Part shown: in pieces, positions 28,382 through 37,284 of the stretch
Numbering within the stretch: the stretch's first letter is position 1
How the letters are laid out: every line of letters begins with the position of its first letter
Origin: JANSWP01 sp041941305
Lineage (GTDB): Bacteria > Bacteroidota > Bacteroidia > Chitinophagales > Saprospiraceae
Direction of reading: 5' to 3'
Assembly (NCBI GenBank): GCA_041941305.1
Contig: JBGTQJ010000052.1
Location: 1-64,000 of the forward strand
DNA length: 64,000 nt
Made by a program: the position numbers and the translations under genes
The notes under the pieces: model-generated
Told to the model about the DNA's origin: nothing
The model's input: only the letters and a program-made list of their open reading frames with translations
The model's database searches: none

Positions 28382-28698
28382 ATCGAATGTTTAATTAAGA
28401 CTATATTTAAATTTTTCCCGCCTGAAAACCAATATCTTATGAACCTGGCTTCTCCAAAGGAGTCCTTCGGACAAATTAATTCAATCATTTATCCCGATAA
28501 ACTTCCTCATTAATTTTTCGCCAGAATCATAAGCTCTTGATTTTTCCCGAAGGGATGCCTTTGGCACAGTTTGTAAAATTTTTAAACATACTCTAAAGAC
28601 TCAAATGTACGAACCAATTTTTTTTCTTTTCTTTGAAGTGGTTCCATACTAATTGAAATCCTCGATTCTGATTTTCAAATCCTCAAATTATTTTCACC
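28382..28698. other. Divergent intergenic stretch with REP-like blocks
   Basis: No gene seen. Two short blocks, CTCCAAAGGAGTCCTTCGG near 28452 and CCCGAAGGGATGCCTTTGG near 28547, resemble each other and the blocks near 24298 and 27466. The motif TTTTTAAACATACTCT occurs at 28580-28595, about 100 bp before the lipoprotein start. Both divergent promoters must lie here. Confidence 0.45.
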
Positions 28699-29871
28699 AT
28701 GCCTCTGATGAAACGAATACTTTTCTTCCTTCTCGTTACCTCTTTTTTTAGCAATTGTAAAGGAGATAAAACTGAAAACGATCTTAATAATGGAAATGCT
28801 TCGGAAAAGCCATTGGAATCAAAAGAACATTATTTTCACCTGAAGGGCACCATTAAGGAGATTCCCATAACAATGAATTTGATTCATCGGATAAACGAAA
28901 ACCCTGCCGAGTATGAGTCAACTGAATCGTATTCCGGGATTTACTTCTATGACAAATACATGGAGCCAATCAATTTGTACCATGAACCCCTGGATTCTGC
29001 TAATGTGCTCAAAATGAATGAATGGTCGTCAGATGATGTAGTCAATAGTTTCATTGGCAATTTTGAAACACCTTTTTCCTTTAAGGGGGATTGGCAGAAT
29101 GGACTGCGTCAATTTTCACTGCCATTTAGTTTAAGAACGAGCTATCCGGAAGGCACCATTCCTCTTTCCTTTCAAAGTTGGAAAGCCCATCAATTTGCAG
29201 ATTCAACAAAACAAACTGGCCCTGGAGTTACGTACTCAATCGGAGCATTATGGCCAAAAGAAGATAATCAATTTTTACGTGAAGAAATCTTGAAAATATT
29301 GGCAGAAACGGACGACTTACGTGGCTATGAATCCAATACACCGGCTGAATTGTTTGAAGAAATGAAAGCGGATTATTTTGCTGAATATGTAGAAATGGTC
29401 AATGATTTTTTACAAGTAGATGGTGCACATATCCCAAATTATGATAACAACCTGGATATGTTTGTAGTATGGAATGAGGATTCTGTTTTGGTATTGGGAG
29501 CGAATTATTACATGTATGAAGGTGGCGCCCATGGCATGTTTACGACTCAGTATTTTAATTTCGATTTAAAAACCAATAGCCGAATTACACTCACTGATGT
29601 TTTTAAGGATAATTATGAAAAGACCCTAACCCTTTCTCTAAACAATGCGCTTAGAAGAAAATACGATTTGCAATCTGATCAAAGTATCCTGGATATTGTA
29701 GATGTGGATCAAATACCAGTCACAACCAACTTCTTTCTCACTGGAGGAGGGATCGGTTTTTATTATCCACCTTATGAATTGGGACCCTGGGCTGCGGGAG
29801 ATTTCCAGTTTTTTGTCCATTTTGATGATATTGAAGATGTAGTGAAAGTGGAATTGCTGGAAAGGATATAA
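28699..29871 (+). CDS. DUF3298-domain (RsiV-like) lipoprotein
   Basis: 390 residues. The leader LFFLLVTSFFSNC contains a lipobox-like cysteine. Met4 (28708) is an alternative start. The C-terminal half carries the DUF3298 pattern: YMYEGGAHGMFTTQYFNFDLKT, ITLTDVFKDNYE, and FLTGGGIGFYYPPYELGPWAAG. This fold occurs in RsiV, the lysozyme-binding anti-sigma factor of Bacillus, and in many surface lipoproteins of Bacteroidota. The N-terminal part (residues 45-190) has the DUF4163-like position but weaker signs. With no sigma gene adjacent and a lipid anchor instead of a membrane helix, an anti-sigma role is not supported; a ligand-binding envelope lipoprotein is the safer reading. Confidence 0.82.
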   Translation: MPLMKRILFFLLVTSFFSNCKGDKTENDLNNGNASEKPLESKEHYFHLKGTIKEIPITMNLIHRINENPAEYESTESYSGIYFYDKYMEPINLYHEPLDSANVLKMNEWSSDDVVNSFIGNFETPFSFKGDWQNGLRQFSLPFSLRTSYPEGTIPLSFQSWKAHQFADSTKQTGPGVTYSIGALWPKEDNQFLREEILKILAETDDLRGYESNTPAELFEEMKADYFAEYVEMVNDFLQVDGAHIPNYDNNLDMFVVWNEDSVLVLGANYYMYEGGAHGMFTTQYFNFDLKTNSRITLTDVFKDNYEKTLTLSLNNALRRKYDLQSDQSILDIVDVDQIPVTTNFFLTGGGIGFYYPPYELGPWAAGDFQFFVHFDDIEDVVKVELLERI

Positions 29872-29965
29872 TGGTTGGTACCATTGTTCCAACTGGTTCC
29901 AGAATGTTAATAATTCTTTTCCTACAATTTTGAGCCATATTGAACTATTTTGAACATTTACAGTG

Positions 29966-29998
29966 TTCAAATAGCTATTGATTTAAATTCTATCTTTA
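29966..29998 (+). promoter_or_regulatory. Candidate promoter of the MATE exporter gene
   Basis: TATCTTTA at 29991-29998 is one base from TANNTTTG and lies 23 bp before the ATG at 30022. A -33 match is poor (TTC near 29966). Sequence resemblance only. Confidence 0.3.
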
Positions 29999-30021
29999 CC
30001 AGCCATTCCTAAGCACCCGAC

Positions 30022-31407
30022 ATGAAGAAAATTCTCGAAACCATTCGAATTGCCCTTAGTGGCGAAGAAAAAAACTTCACTTCTGGTAGTATTAATCGTG
30101 CAATAATCTTGCTGTCCATTCCTATGATTCTGGAAATGGTGATGGAGAGTTTGTTTGCTATTGTGGATATTTACTTTGTAGGCATGGTAAGCAAAGAAGC
30201 TGTGGCTACAGTTGGATTGACCGAGTCTGTGATTACGATTGTTTATTCCCTTGCAATGGGTATGGCAATGGCAGCAACGGCAATGGTATCGCGTCGGATT
30301 GGAGAAAACGAGCCCGAAAAGGCTGCCTCTGCGGCATTTCAGGCTATTGTGATGGCAGTGGTGGTTTCAATTTCACTAGGGGTGGCTGGGTTCATTTTTG
30401 CCGAAGATGTATTGAGGTTGATGGGGGGCAGTGAGGAGCTGATTGCATCTGGAGTAGGGTACACAAAAGTGCTATTTGGATCGAATATAGTCATTATGCT
30501 GATTTTTATTCTAAACGGCATTTTTAGAGGTGCGGGAGATGCGTCCATTGCAATGCGGGTACTATGGATTGCAAATGGACTAAACATAATCCTTGATCCA
30601 TTATTCATCTTCGGAATTGGTTTTTTCCCCGAGTTGGGGGTGATGGGCGCTGCTGTGGCTACCACCATTGGTAGAGGCGTTGGGGTAGCTTATCAATGTT
30701 ATATTTTGTGGAATGGTAAAAGCGTCATAAAAATCGCTCGAAAACATTGTGTCGTAGTTTGGGAAACCATCAAAAAATTGGCAGACGTTGCCTCTACGGG
30801 GGCAGGTCAGATGATTATTGCCTCGGCTAGTTGGATATTTATGGTGAAAATTATTGCTGAGTTTGGAGATGCCGCGATTGCAGGATATACCATTGCCATT
30901 CGCATACTGATATTTACCATATTGCCTAGTTGGGGGATGGCAAATGCAGCTGCTACCCTGGTAGGACAAAATCTTGGCGCCAAACAACCAGAAAGAGCGG
31001 AGAAATCAGTTTGGCGGACATGCTGGTTGAATACTGCTTTTCTGACTTTAGTAGGAATTATTTTATTTATTTTTTCAAAACCGGTAGTTTCTCTGTTTTC
31101 TCAGGACCTGGAAGTGGTGGAAGCAGCTACCTTGGGCTTGAGAATCTTTTGTATTGGCTACATTTTTTATGCTCCTGCTATGATTATAAGCCAATCATTT
31201 AACGGTGCTGGTGATACCAGAACGCCTACAGTGATTAACATCATTTGCTTTTGGCTTACGGAGATTCCACTGGGTTATTTTCTTGCAAAAACCTTAGAAT
31301 GGGGACCTTCGGGAGTCTTTTGGGCGATTGCAGCAGCTGAAGGCCTAATGGCAGTAATACTAGTATTGATGTTTAGAAGAGGGAAATGGAAAACGGTGCA
31401 AATATGA
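30022..31407 (+). CDS. MATE family multidrug/toxin efflux transporter
   Basis: 461-residue inner-membrane antiporter with twelve hydrophobic segments in two bundles. The first helix has the family signature PMILEMVMESLFAIVDIYFVGMVS. GIFRGAGDASIAMRV and the second-half equivalent SFNGAGDTRTPTVIN are the paired loops expected from the internal duplication, and WGMANAAATLVGQNLGA is typical of the NorM/DinF-like group. Such proteins export cationic or lipophilic compounds with Na+ or H+. Substrate unknown. Single gene. Confidence 0.93.
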   Translation: MKKILETIRIALSGEEKNFTSGSINRAIILLSIPMILEMVMESLFAIVDIYFVGMVSKEAVATVGLTESVITIVYSLAMGMAMAATAMVSRRIGENEPEKAASAAFQAIVMAVVVSISLGVAGFIFAEDVLRLMGGSEELIASGVGYTKVLFGSNIVIMLIFILNGIFRGAGDASIAMRVLWIANGLNIILDPLFIFGIGFFPELGVMGAAVATTIGRGVGVAYQCYILWNGKSVIKIARKHCVVVWETIKKLADVASTGAGQMIIASASWIFMVKIIAEFGDAAIAGYTIAIRILIFTILPSWGMANAAATLVGQNLGAKQPERAEKSVWRTCWLNTAFLTLVGIILFIFSKPVVSLFSQDLEVVEAATLGLRIFCIGYIFYAPAMIISQSFNGAGDTRTPTVINIICFWLTEIPLGYFLAKTLEWGPSGVFWAIAAAEGLMAVILVLMFRRGKWKTVQI

Positions 31408-31484
31408 ATTCGAAAAATTGTCTGAAAATATATTTCGATTCTGTTTAAACTTTTTATCTTTGGTGGCGTAATAATCCGACCCAT

Positions 31485-31613
31485 TCATTTTAACACTTTC
31501 CCAAGCTGCTCCAAAAGCTTCTCATTTGATGAGTTGTTGTCAATCCCTTAAGCTGCTCTACCTTTTTGTGCTTGAACTTTAAGCTCATTGATATTAGCCT
31601 TTATATCCCCCTA
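31485..31613 (-). pseudogene. Possible decayed coding remnant
   Basis: On the minus strand one frame reads GDIKANINELKVQAQKGRAA, stop, GIDNNSSNEKLLEQLGKVLK, stop: about 40 helical, protein-like residues interrupted by a single nonsense codon. It sits between convergent genes. It may be a relic of a lost gene or chance; no family is recognised. Confidence 0.2.
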
Positions 31614-31634
31614 CTTTTGGTGGTGTCCTGTTTT

Positions 31635-32942
31635 TTATATTTCCCCTTCGTATACAATTTTCCAAATTTTCCCTTTTCTGGAGTCTGTGATGTATAAAGA
31701 ACCATCTGGTCCAAGAGTCAAACCTGTAGGGCGGTGTTTAGCGTCCCTGGGGGAAGCAATATTGTCTGACCCTCCAAATCCTTCCGCAAATATTTCCCAA
31801 TCTCCCGACACTTTGCCATCTTGAAATGGAACGAATGCTACAGAAAATCCTTTTTGAGGAAGCGGAGCCCTGTTCCAGGAGCCATGAAAGGCAATAAAAG
31901 CTCCATTTTTATATTGTTCAGGAAATTGCTCAGCATCATAGAAGACCAAATCATTCGGGGCAATGTGACCTGGAAATGCGACAATGGGTTGTATCGCATC
32001 TGAACAACGACCTACCGTTTTCCCATCTCCTCCATACTCAGGACAAAGTATTTTCTTGCTTTGAAATTGGTCATAAAAACAATAAGGCCAACCACAAAAG
32101 TCTCCTTCCTTTAATTCAAAAAACTCTTCTGCTGGCAACTCTGCGTTTTGCTCGTCATTGTACATATCAGGAAAAAATTGACTCAACTGATCACGCCCAT
32201 GTTGCAGAACAAACAAGCTGTTTGTTTGATGATTCCACTCTATGGCAATAGCATTGCGAATACCGGAAGCAAAGCGAGTGCCATCCTTTGTCTGAGTTTG
32301 TGCAGGAGTATTCGCATCAAATTTCCAAACTCCAGCTTGGCGTTCGAGTTGTGGACAGGGATCCATTCCTGGTGACCCAGCCGTTCTCATTTCCTCCATA
32401 CAACAATTGGAAGGAGCCCCTACATTAACGTAGATATTGCCTTGACCGTCCAGTGCAAAAGTTTTATCGGGATGTTGTCGCTGTTCAGGAAAGCCACCCG
32501 CTATCAGCACTCTACTGTCTTCGTCTGGCAAAAGTTCATCTTTATTGAGTTGATATCTAAAAACAGCTTCATGAGAAGAGCAATACAAATAATCCCCTTC
32601 GATTGCCATCCCTGACCCTTCGTGATTCCCAAACCGCTTTATTACATCTGCTTTTCCATCTCCATCCGTATCGCGCATAGCCGTCACCCCATATCCATCC
32701 TTTAATTTCCGCATTTGAACGTAGATATCACCATTCTCTCTGACTGCTATATGCCTGGCCCATATTCCTATACTATCTGAAACTACCACAGCTTTAAAAC
32801 CATCTGGTAATTGGATACTAGGGTCGTATTTGGGCTGAGGTATATCTTGTGTTTGAGGGGATTGATTGGTTTGTTCAGGATTTCCGCAGGAAAAAATGAT
32901 GAAAGCCGCGAATACAAGAAGTATTGGGAGTTGTTTTTTCAT
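31635..32942 (-). CDS. Sorbosone/glucose dehydrogenase-like beta-propeller lipoprotein
   Basis: 435 residues. The lipoprotein signal is ILLVFAAFIIFSCG (Cys about 19). The mature part is a six-bladed propeller of the PQQ-dependent sugar dehydrogenase/L-sorbosone dehydrogenase superfamily: IWARHIAVRENGDIYVQMR, GSGMAIEGDYLYCSS, HPDKTFALDGQGNIYVNVG, GIRNAIAIEWNHQTNSLFVLQHGRD, FIAFHGSWNR and HRPTGLTLGPDGSLYITDSRKGKIWKI. The GIRN, FHGSWNR and RPTG blocks correspond to the cofactor and active-site region in relatives. It may oxidise a sugar in the periplasm, but many family members have no proven substrate. Convergent with the MATE gene. Confidence 0.88.
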   Translation of the reverse strand: MKKQLPILLVFAAFIIFSCGNPEQTNQSPQTQDIPQPKYDPSIQLPDGFKAVVVSDSIGIWARHIAVRENGDIYVQMRKLKDGYGVTAMRDTDGDGKADVIKRFGNHEGSGMAIEGDYLYCSSHEAVFRYQLNKDELLPDEDSRVLIAGGFPEQRQHPDKTFALDGQGNIYVNVGAPSNCCMEEMRTAGSPGMDPCPQLERQAGVWKFDANTPAQTQTKDGTRFASGIRNAIAIEWNHQTNSLFVLQHGRDQLSQFFPDMYNDEQNAELPAEEFFELKEGDFCGWPYCFYDQFQSKKILCPEYGGDGKTVGRCSDAIQPIVAFPGHIAPNDLVFYDAEQFPEQYKNGAFIAFHGSWNRAPLPQKGFSVAFVPFQDGKVSGDWEIFAEGFGGSDNIASPRDAKHRPTGLTLGPDGSLYITDSRKGKIWKIVYEGEI

Positions 32943-33134
32943 TTTGCTATAATTTTAAAAAAAATGAAGGTTAAAGGAAGCAATTCTCATTTTGAAAATT
33001 TTTCTCAAGTTTTAGTTCTGGTTCTGATTAGCGGGGTTCAAAACCCTGATACTCCTGCATTTTGCAAAAATGTGAATTGCTGGGATAAAGGTAAAAATTG
33101 TTTTCAGTAGCCAATTTGGAGGAATTGTTTTTGA

Positions 33135-33923
33135 TCATTCACACTTTTGCGCCACGATAAAAAGGTAATCTCCCTCTTCATTCTCAAAATGCTTAATAAC
33201 TTCTTCAATCTTTCCACTTACTAAATCTTTACCTAGTTCCTGAAGTCCTTCTTCTACTTCGTGTATATTTGCCAAATTCGAAAAAGAAGAAATCCCTTGC
33301 CGAACATTGGCTTTTAAATAAAGTTCAGGTTGCTGCTTTCCTACGTACAAAAACATATCCCGTAAATCTTTTTTAATGAAATACTTTTCCCTGTGAATGA
33401 TTTTAAAACCTGTTGCATGCATAGCATTTCTTACCTTCTCCAAATCAGGCATTTGAATGATGGAATCCTGAAGCATTTTTGGAAAATAGTGATTTAGCCA
33501 ATATCCTTTCATTTGCCCTGGGGTGGAGGTGAATATTACGATTTTTCTCATTGGCTTTAGGACTCTACATAATTCCTGAAACCCCAATTTCAAACCATTC
33601 CAGTGATGCAGGGTTAGACTTGCTATTGCACCATCCATTGCCGCATCTCTAAGCGGGATATTTTCAGCAGTACCTTTTTTCCAAATGATGGCTCTGGATT
33701 TGGCTTTCGCTTTTTCAAGCATGGTTTCAGAAGGGTCAACACCATAAAACCTATAATCTGGATGACTCAATGCAATCGTATAGTTGCCAGTTCCACATCC
33801 AATGTCCAAATATTGTTTCCCTTTTTGGGGATTCAAATGATGTAAAAGCCTCCCAGTCAAATATGGATCTGCCTTCCTGGTTTCATTATATCCAATTCCA
33901 ATTGTGTCATATTTGGCTTTCAT
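33135..33923 (-). CDS. Class I SAM-dependent methyltransferase
   Basis: 262-residue cytoplasmic protein. Motif I, YLDIGCGTGNYTIAL, lies near residue 38; the acidic end of strand 2 is FYGVDPSETMLEKAK; motif IV is IPLRDAAMDGAIASLTLHHW. These place it in the methyltransferase 11/UbiE-like superfamily. The C-terminal 100 residues (KVRNAMHATGFKIIHREKYFIKKDLRDMFLYVGKQQPELYL) resemble the tail of small-molecule methyltransferases rather than RNA or protein ones. Substrate unknown. Alone on the minus strand, 192 bp from the dehydrogenase-like gene and divergent from panD. Confidence 0.88.
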   Translation of the reverse strand: MKAKYDTIGIGYNETRKADPYLTGRLLHHLNPQKGKQYLDIGCGTGNYTIALSHPDYRFYGVDPSETMLEKAKAKSRAIIWKKGTAENIPLRDAAMDGAIASLTLHHWNGLKLGFQELCRVLKPMRKIVIFTSTPGQMKGYWLNHYFPKMLQDSIIQMPDLEKVRNAMHATGFKIIHREKYFIKKDLRDMFLYVGKQQPELYLKANVRQGISSFSNLANIHEVEEGLQELGKDLVSGKIEEVIKHFENEEGDYLFIVAQKCE

Positions 33924-34090
33924 TTTTTTTTGCAGGCAAGTTAACTATTTTTGCCCCTCAAATCACGGCTCTGGAAATGAATAACTGTTTGACTAATGGA
34001 GCGTAATTCATTCATTTCGATCGCTGTGTATTATTTTTCCCGGTATAACAGCACAAATCTGGAGATTGAACCAAATCCAAAATTTTGAGT

Positions 34091-34435
34091 ATGATGTTAC
34101 AAATGTTTAAATCTAAAATCCACCGGGTGAAAGTGACAGAGGCTGATCTGAATTACATCGGGAGTATTACCATCGATGAAGATTTAATGGATGCTGCCAA
34201 TTTACTGGAAGGGGAACGCGTACAAGTCGTCAATAATAACAACGGCGAGCGATTGGAAACCTATGTGATTAAAGGGGAAAGAGGCTCAGGAACCATCTGT
34301 TTGAATGGCGCTGCTGCCAGAAAAGTAGAGGTTGGTGACATCGTATTGATAATCGCTTATGCATTGATGAGTTCAGAGGAGGCAAAAAGTTTTAAACCAA
34401 CGGTAATCTTTCCTGATGAGTTTAATCGAATTTGA
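34091..34435 (+). CDS. panD: Aspartate 1-decarboxylase (PanD proenzyme)
   Basis: 115-residue proenzyme of the pyruvoyl enzyme that makes beta-alanine from L-aspartate for pantothenate and CoA. Self-cleavage is expected between Gly24 and Ser25 (LNYIGSITID), with Ser25 becoming the pyruvoyl group. KSKIHRVKVTEADLNY, NNNGERLETYVIKGERGSGTICLNGAAARK and GDIVLIIAYA are strongly family-typical. I choose the ATG at 34091 because it puts the cleavage serine at position 25, as in E. coli PanD; a TTG lies 6 bp upstream and a second ATG directly after. It heads a short run with the membrane protein at 34470 and rfaE2. panC and panB are not in the window. Confidence 0.95.
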   Translation: MMLQMFKSKIHRVKVTEADLNYIGSITIDEDLMDAANLLEGERVQVVNNNNGERLETYVIKGERGSGTICLNGAAARKVEVGDIVLIIAYALMSSEEAKSFKPTVIFPDEFNRI

Positions 34436-34469
34436 ATCGGGTTGATTTGATAATCCTTCAGAGGATTCT

Positions 34470-35594
34470 GTGAAAAGTCGATTTTGTTCAAAGGGGAAAC
34501 ATCAATCATTTAATTTGAAAAAACAGCTTTCCAATATTCTTAAGTTTCTGCTCTTCTTCAGCATAGGCGCCATCATTTTATACCTTGTCTATTTGAGCCA
34601 AAATGAAGCCTATCAGGAGCAATGTGTAATTGATGGAATCTCACCAGAAGACTGCAACTTATTACAAAAAGTCTGGACAGACGTCAAAGGCGCCAATTAT
34701 TTTTGGATTTTGATGGTACTATTGGTGTATGTGACCAGCAATGTGAGCAGGGCAGCTCGATGGTTGATGTTGATACAACCAATGGGTTATCGCCCCAAGC
34801 GGATGAACGCTTTCCATACGGTGATGCTGGGTTACTTTGCCAATTTGGGCTTGCCAAGGATGGGCGAAATTGTCCGAGCAGGCGTTTTTTCAAAATACGA
34901 AAACATTCCCGTTGAAAAAGTAATGGGTACCGTAGTGACCGACCGAATTGTAGATGTGATCAGTTTGGCTGTAGTTATTGCTTTGGCATTTGCCCTGGAG
35001 TTTGATACCCTTTGGAATTTTGTGATGGAAGAAAGGGCCAAAGGCGAAGGAGCTGAATCTGGTAGTAATTGGATTTCCTGGTTGATATACATCGGTGGTA
35101 TTCTGGGAGTAGTGGGTGGTTTATTGATTATTGTCTTCTTTAAAAAAATCAGACAAACTGCCATTTACCAGAAAATTCTAAACATCCTCAAAGGCTTTGC
35201 AGAAGGAATTCAAAGTATTCGGAAATTGGATAGGCCTGGTTGGTTTATTTTTCATAGTTTCAACATCTGGTTCTGCTATTTCTTGATGACCTGGCTGGGT
35301 ACTTTGGCTTTCGCGCCAACTGCAGAATTAGGGATGATTGCCGGACTTACCATTTTTGTGGCGGGCGCCTTAGGTATGGTTATTCCTGCTCCAGGAGGCA
35401 TGGGCTCTTATCATGCTTTGGTCATCGGAGCTTGTGCACTTTATGGTGTTTCGGGTAATGATGCCTTTTCTTTTGCCAACATTCTATTCTTTTCCATTCA
35501 GGTTGGGGCAAATGTACTTTTGGGGATAATCGCTTTAATGGCATTGCCTGTTATCAATAGAGGTTACAAGGGAAGTGGTTTGGAAAAATCTTGA
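34470..35594 (+). CDS. Flippase-like / lysylphosphatidylglycerol synthase transmembrane-domain protein
   Basis: About 374 residues with seven or eight membrane helices of the LPG_synthase_TM (UPF0104) family. Signatures are VTSNVSRAARWLMLIQPMGYRPKRMNAFHTVMLGYFANLGLPRMGEIVRAG near residues 88-140 and the C-terminal AGALGMVIPAPGGMGSYHALV. It lacks the soluble aminoacyl-transferase domain of MprF, so it is not itself a lipid aminoacylator; a lipid or glycan translocation role is proposed for such stand-alone domains. The frame opens with GTG at 34470; a TTG at 34515 just before KKQLSNILKFLL is an alternative that starts nearer the first helix. It follows panD by 34 bp and precedes rfaE2 by 63 bp. 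Confidence 0.85.
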   Translation: MKSRFCSKGKHQSFNLKKQLSNILKFLLFFSIGAIILYLVYLSQNEAYQEQCVIDGISPEDCNLLQKVWTDVKGANYFWILMVLLVYVTSNVSRAARWLMLIQPMGYRPKRMNAFHTVMLGYFANLGLPRMGEIVRAGVFSKYENIPVEKVMGTVVTDRIVDVISLAVVIALAFALEFDTLWNFVMEERAKGEGAESGSNWISWLIYIGGILGVVGGLLIIVFFKKIRQTAIYQKILNILKGFAEGIQSIRKLDRPGWFIFHSFNIWFCYFLMTWLGTLAFAPTAELGMIAGLTIFVAGALGMVIPAPGGMGSYHALVIGACALYGVSGNDAFSFANILFFSIQVGANVLLGIIALMALPVINRGYKGSGLEKS

Positions 35595-35657
35595 TTTTGG
35601 TGGAGTTCAAAATTGTTTAACTATTATTTCAAATGGTTCAAAACTGCTTTAAATATA

Positions 35658-36149
35658 ATGCACCTAATACATATTAAATCCAAAATACAGACCTGGCAAG
35701 CCATTGAAGAAACAGTGGCGGACTGGAAAGGCAGTGGTCAAAAGATTGTCTTTACCAATGGCTGTTTTGATTTGCTGCATTACGGGCATATTCACTATTT
35801 GTGTGCAGCAAGGGATTTAGGAGATAAGTTGATCATCGGTTTAAACTCAAAAGATTCTGTAGCTAGATTGAAGGGAGCACATCGTCCCATTAATGATGAA
35901 TTAACCCGACAGCATTTGCTGGCTTCCTTGGATTTTGTCGATGCAGTCGTTATTTTTGAACAAGACACGCCTTTGGAATTGATTTCTATTATTCTTCCAG
36001 ATATATTGGTCAAAGGAGGAGACTGGAGTGAAGATCAAATTGTTGGATCAGGGCTCGTAAAGGAAAATGGAGGACAAGTGCTTAGCTTGCCATTTGTGGA
36101 AGGATATTCTACAACCAATATTGAATCCAAAATCAAAAACATGAATTAG
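35658..36149 (+). CDS. rfaE2: D-glycero-beta-D-manno-heptose 1-phosphate adenylyltransferase
   Basis: 163-residue nucleotidyltransferase matching the C-terminal domain of HldE. It joins ATP and heptose-1-phosphate to ADP-heptose for lipopolysaccharide core synthesis. The cytidylyltransferase-like signature is FTNGCFDLLHYGHIHYL with HxGH, followed by GLNSKDSVARLKG, RPINDELTRQHLLASLDFVDAVVIFEQDTP, ILVKGGDW and EGYSTTNI. The ATG at 35658 is preferred over an upstream TTG at 35613 because only there does the sequence become family-like. The kinase partner (rfaE1) is not in this window. Third gene of the panD run. Confidence 0.93.
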   Translation: MHLIHIKSKIQTWQAIEETVADWKGSGQKIVFTNGCFDLLHYGHIHYLCAARDLGDKLIIGLNSKDSVARLKGAHRPINDELTRQHLLASLDFVDAVVIFEQDTPLELISIILPDILVKGGDWSEDQIVGSGLVKENGGQVLSLPFVEGYSTTNIESKIKNMN

Positions 36150-36221
36150 TTCCTTCCAAGTTATTTTTTGCGAAAAGGTGGCAAGAAATTTCCGGGGACT
36201 CAATAAAGCCAAGGGTTTTAA

Positions 36222-36268
36222 GTCCAAGTTCAAGAATCAAGCTCAAGTTCAAATATTTGAACTTGGAC
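36222..36268. repeat. CAAGTTC-type inverted repeat
   Basis: GTCCAAGTTCAA (36222-36233) is complementary to 36257-36268, and an inner palindrome CAAGTTCAAAT/ATTTGAACTTG spans 36244-36265. It belongs to the same AAGTTC-rich repeat group as 40957-41023 and 63250-63329. It lies 73 bp after rfaE2. Confidence 0.75.
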
Positions 36269-36331
36269 AGTACTGGCTGCCTCAGGTTAGGGAATCTCAA
36301 ATTCTAATTCTTATAAACCAACTATTCACTT

Positions 36332-37210
36332 ATGAAATTACCATTGTCTTTTTTCATACTTATTGCTCTTGGAGCCTCCAGCATTGCCCAAACTGAAAAT
36401 ACACAATCATTTCAACCCTATTTCACTGCCATCATCGTAAGTGATATAAATACATCCATCGATTGGTATTCAAAAAATTTAGGACTAGTCGTCCTGAATA
36501 AAATGGAAAACGAAGAGCGAGGTTTCAAGCAGGCGAATCTAAAGGGTGAGGGAGCTATACTTGAATTGATTGAATTGAAAGGCACCATGTCGCCTAAGGA
36601 AGCAATGGAAGGAAAACCCAAAGCCAGGATCGAGGGTTTATTTAAAGTTGGTTATTCCGTTGCTGATTTTGATAAAACGGTGGAACAATTCAAGCTCTCA
36701 AAAGTCGATTTTCATGGGGATGTTGTCCAGGATCCTAATACCGGACAACGAATGGTCATTTTAAAAGACCCAGATGGCAACCGTATTCAGATTTTTGAAC
36801 GTGAAAACAATTCTAAAGCTGCTGAAGCTATTATTCTGGAAAACATCGACAATTTTTCAAAAGCCCTGATGGCTGCCAATTACGATGCAGTAGTTGATGC
36901 CTATACAAGCGACGCAAAGATTTTTCCAGGAGGAAGAGACATCCTTCATGGCAGCGAAGCCATTCGCAATTACTGGACACCACCAGCCGACAGAAAAAGT
37001 AAATTGATTTTTCATAAAGTTCATCCCAAAGAAATAAAGATAATTGGCAAGGAAGCCTATGATTGGGGCTATTATGAAGGAAAAACGCAAATGGAAGACG
37101 GGAGCATTTCCTCCTGGAAAGGCAAATACATCATCACCTGGAAGGAAGTGGAAGCTGGCGTTTGGAAGATTTATCTGGATATCTGGAATCGGGTTCCGAA
37201 TGATAAATAA
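36332..37210 (+). CDS. Exported VOC (glyoxalase-like) and SnoaL-like fusion protein
   Basis: 292 residues with a signal peptide (FFILIALGASSIAQ). Residues about 30-150 are a VOC/glyoxalase domain: IIVSDINTSIDWYSKNLGLVV, KVGYSVADFDKTVEQF, QRMVILKDPDGNRIQIFE. Residues about 160-292 are a SnoaL/NTF2-like domain: ALMAANYDAVVDAYTSDAKIFPGGRDILHGSEAIRNYW, YEGKTQMEDGS, WKIYLDIWNR. VOC proteins bind metal and act on diverse small molecules; the Glu of IQIFE is a usual ligand position. The combination in a periplasmic protein suggests binding or turnover of a small molecule, but nothing identifies it. The first of three SnoaL-fold exported proteins within 7 kb. Confidence 0.85.
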   Translation: MKLPLSFFILIALGASSIAQTENTQSFQPYFTAIIVSDINTSIDWYSKNLGLVVLNKMENEERGFKQANLKGEGAILELIELKGTMSPKEAMEGKPKARIEGLFKVGYSVADFDKTVEQFKLSKVDFHGDVVQDPNTGQRMVILKDPDGNRIQIFERENNSKAAEAIILENIDNFSKALMAANYDAVVDAYTSDAKIFPGGRDILHGSEAIRNYWTPPADRKSKLIFHKVHPKEIKIIGKEAYDWGYYEGKTQMEDGSISSWKGKYIITWKEVEAGVWKIYLDIWNRVPNDK

Positions 37211-37214
37211 TAGA

Positions 37215-37270
37215 AGACATGAGCCATCCCAAAATTTTCAAGCTTGAAAATTTTGGGATGGCTCATGTCT
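37215..37270. terminator. Perfect 56-bp palindrome between convergent genes
   Basis: 37215-37242 and 37243-37270 are exact complements; as RNA, 26 bp of stem plus an AGCT loop. It begins 4 bp after the + strand stop and ends 14 bp before the minus-strand stop. Short A and T runs outside make it plausible as a bidirectional terminator, but the stem is far longer than intrinsic terminators need. Confidence 0.8.
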
Positions 37271-37284
37271 AAAATAACCTCCTT

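Noticed and set aside
28699..29871. Anti-sigma factor reading of the DUF3298 protein
   Set aside because: It is a lipoprotein without a cytoplasmic domain or membrane helix, and no sigma gene is adjacent.
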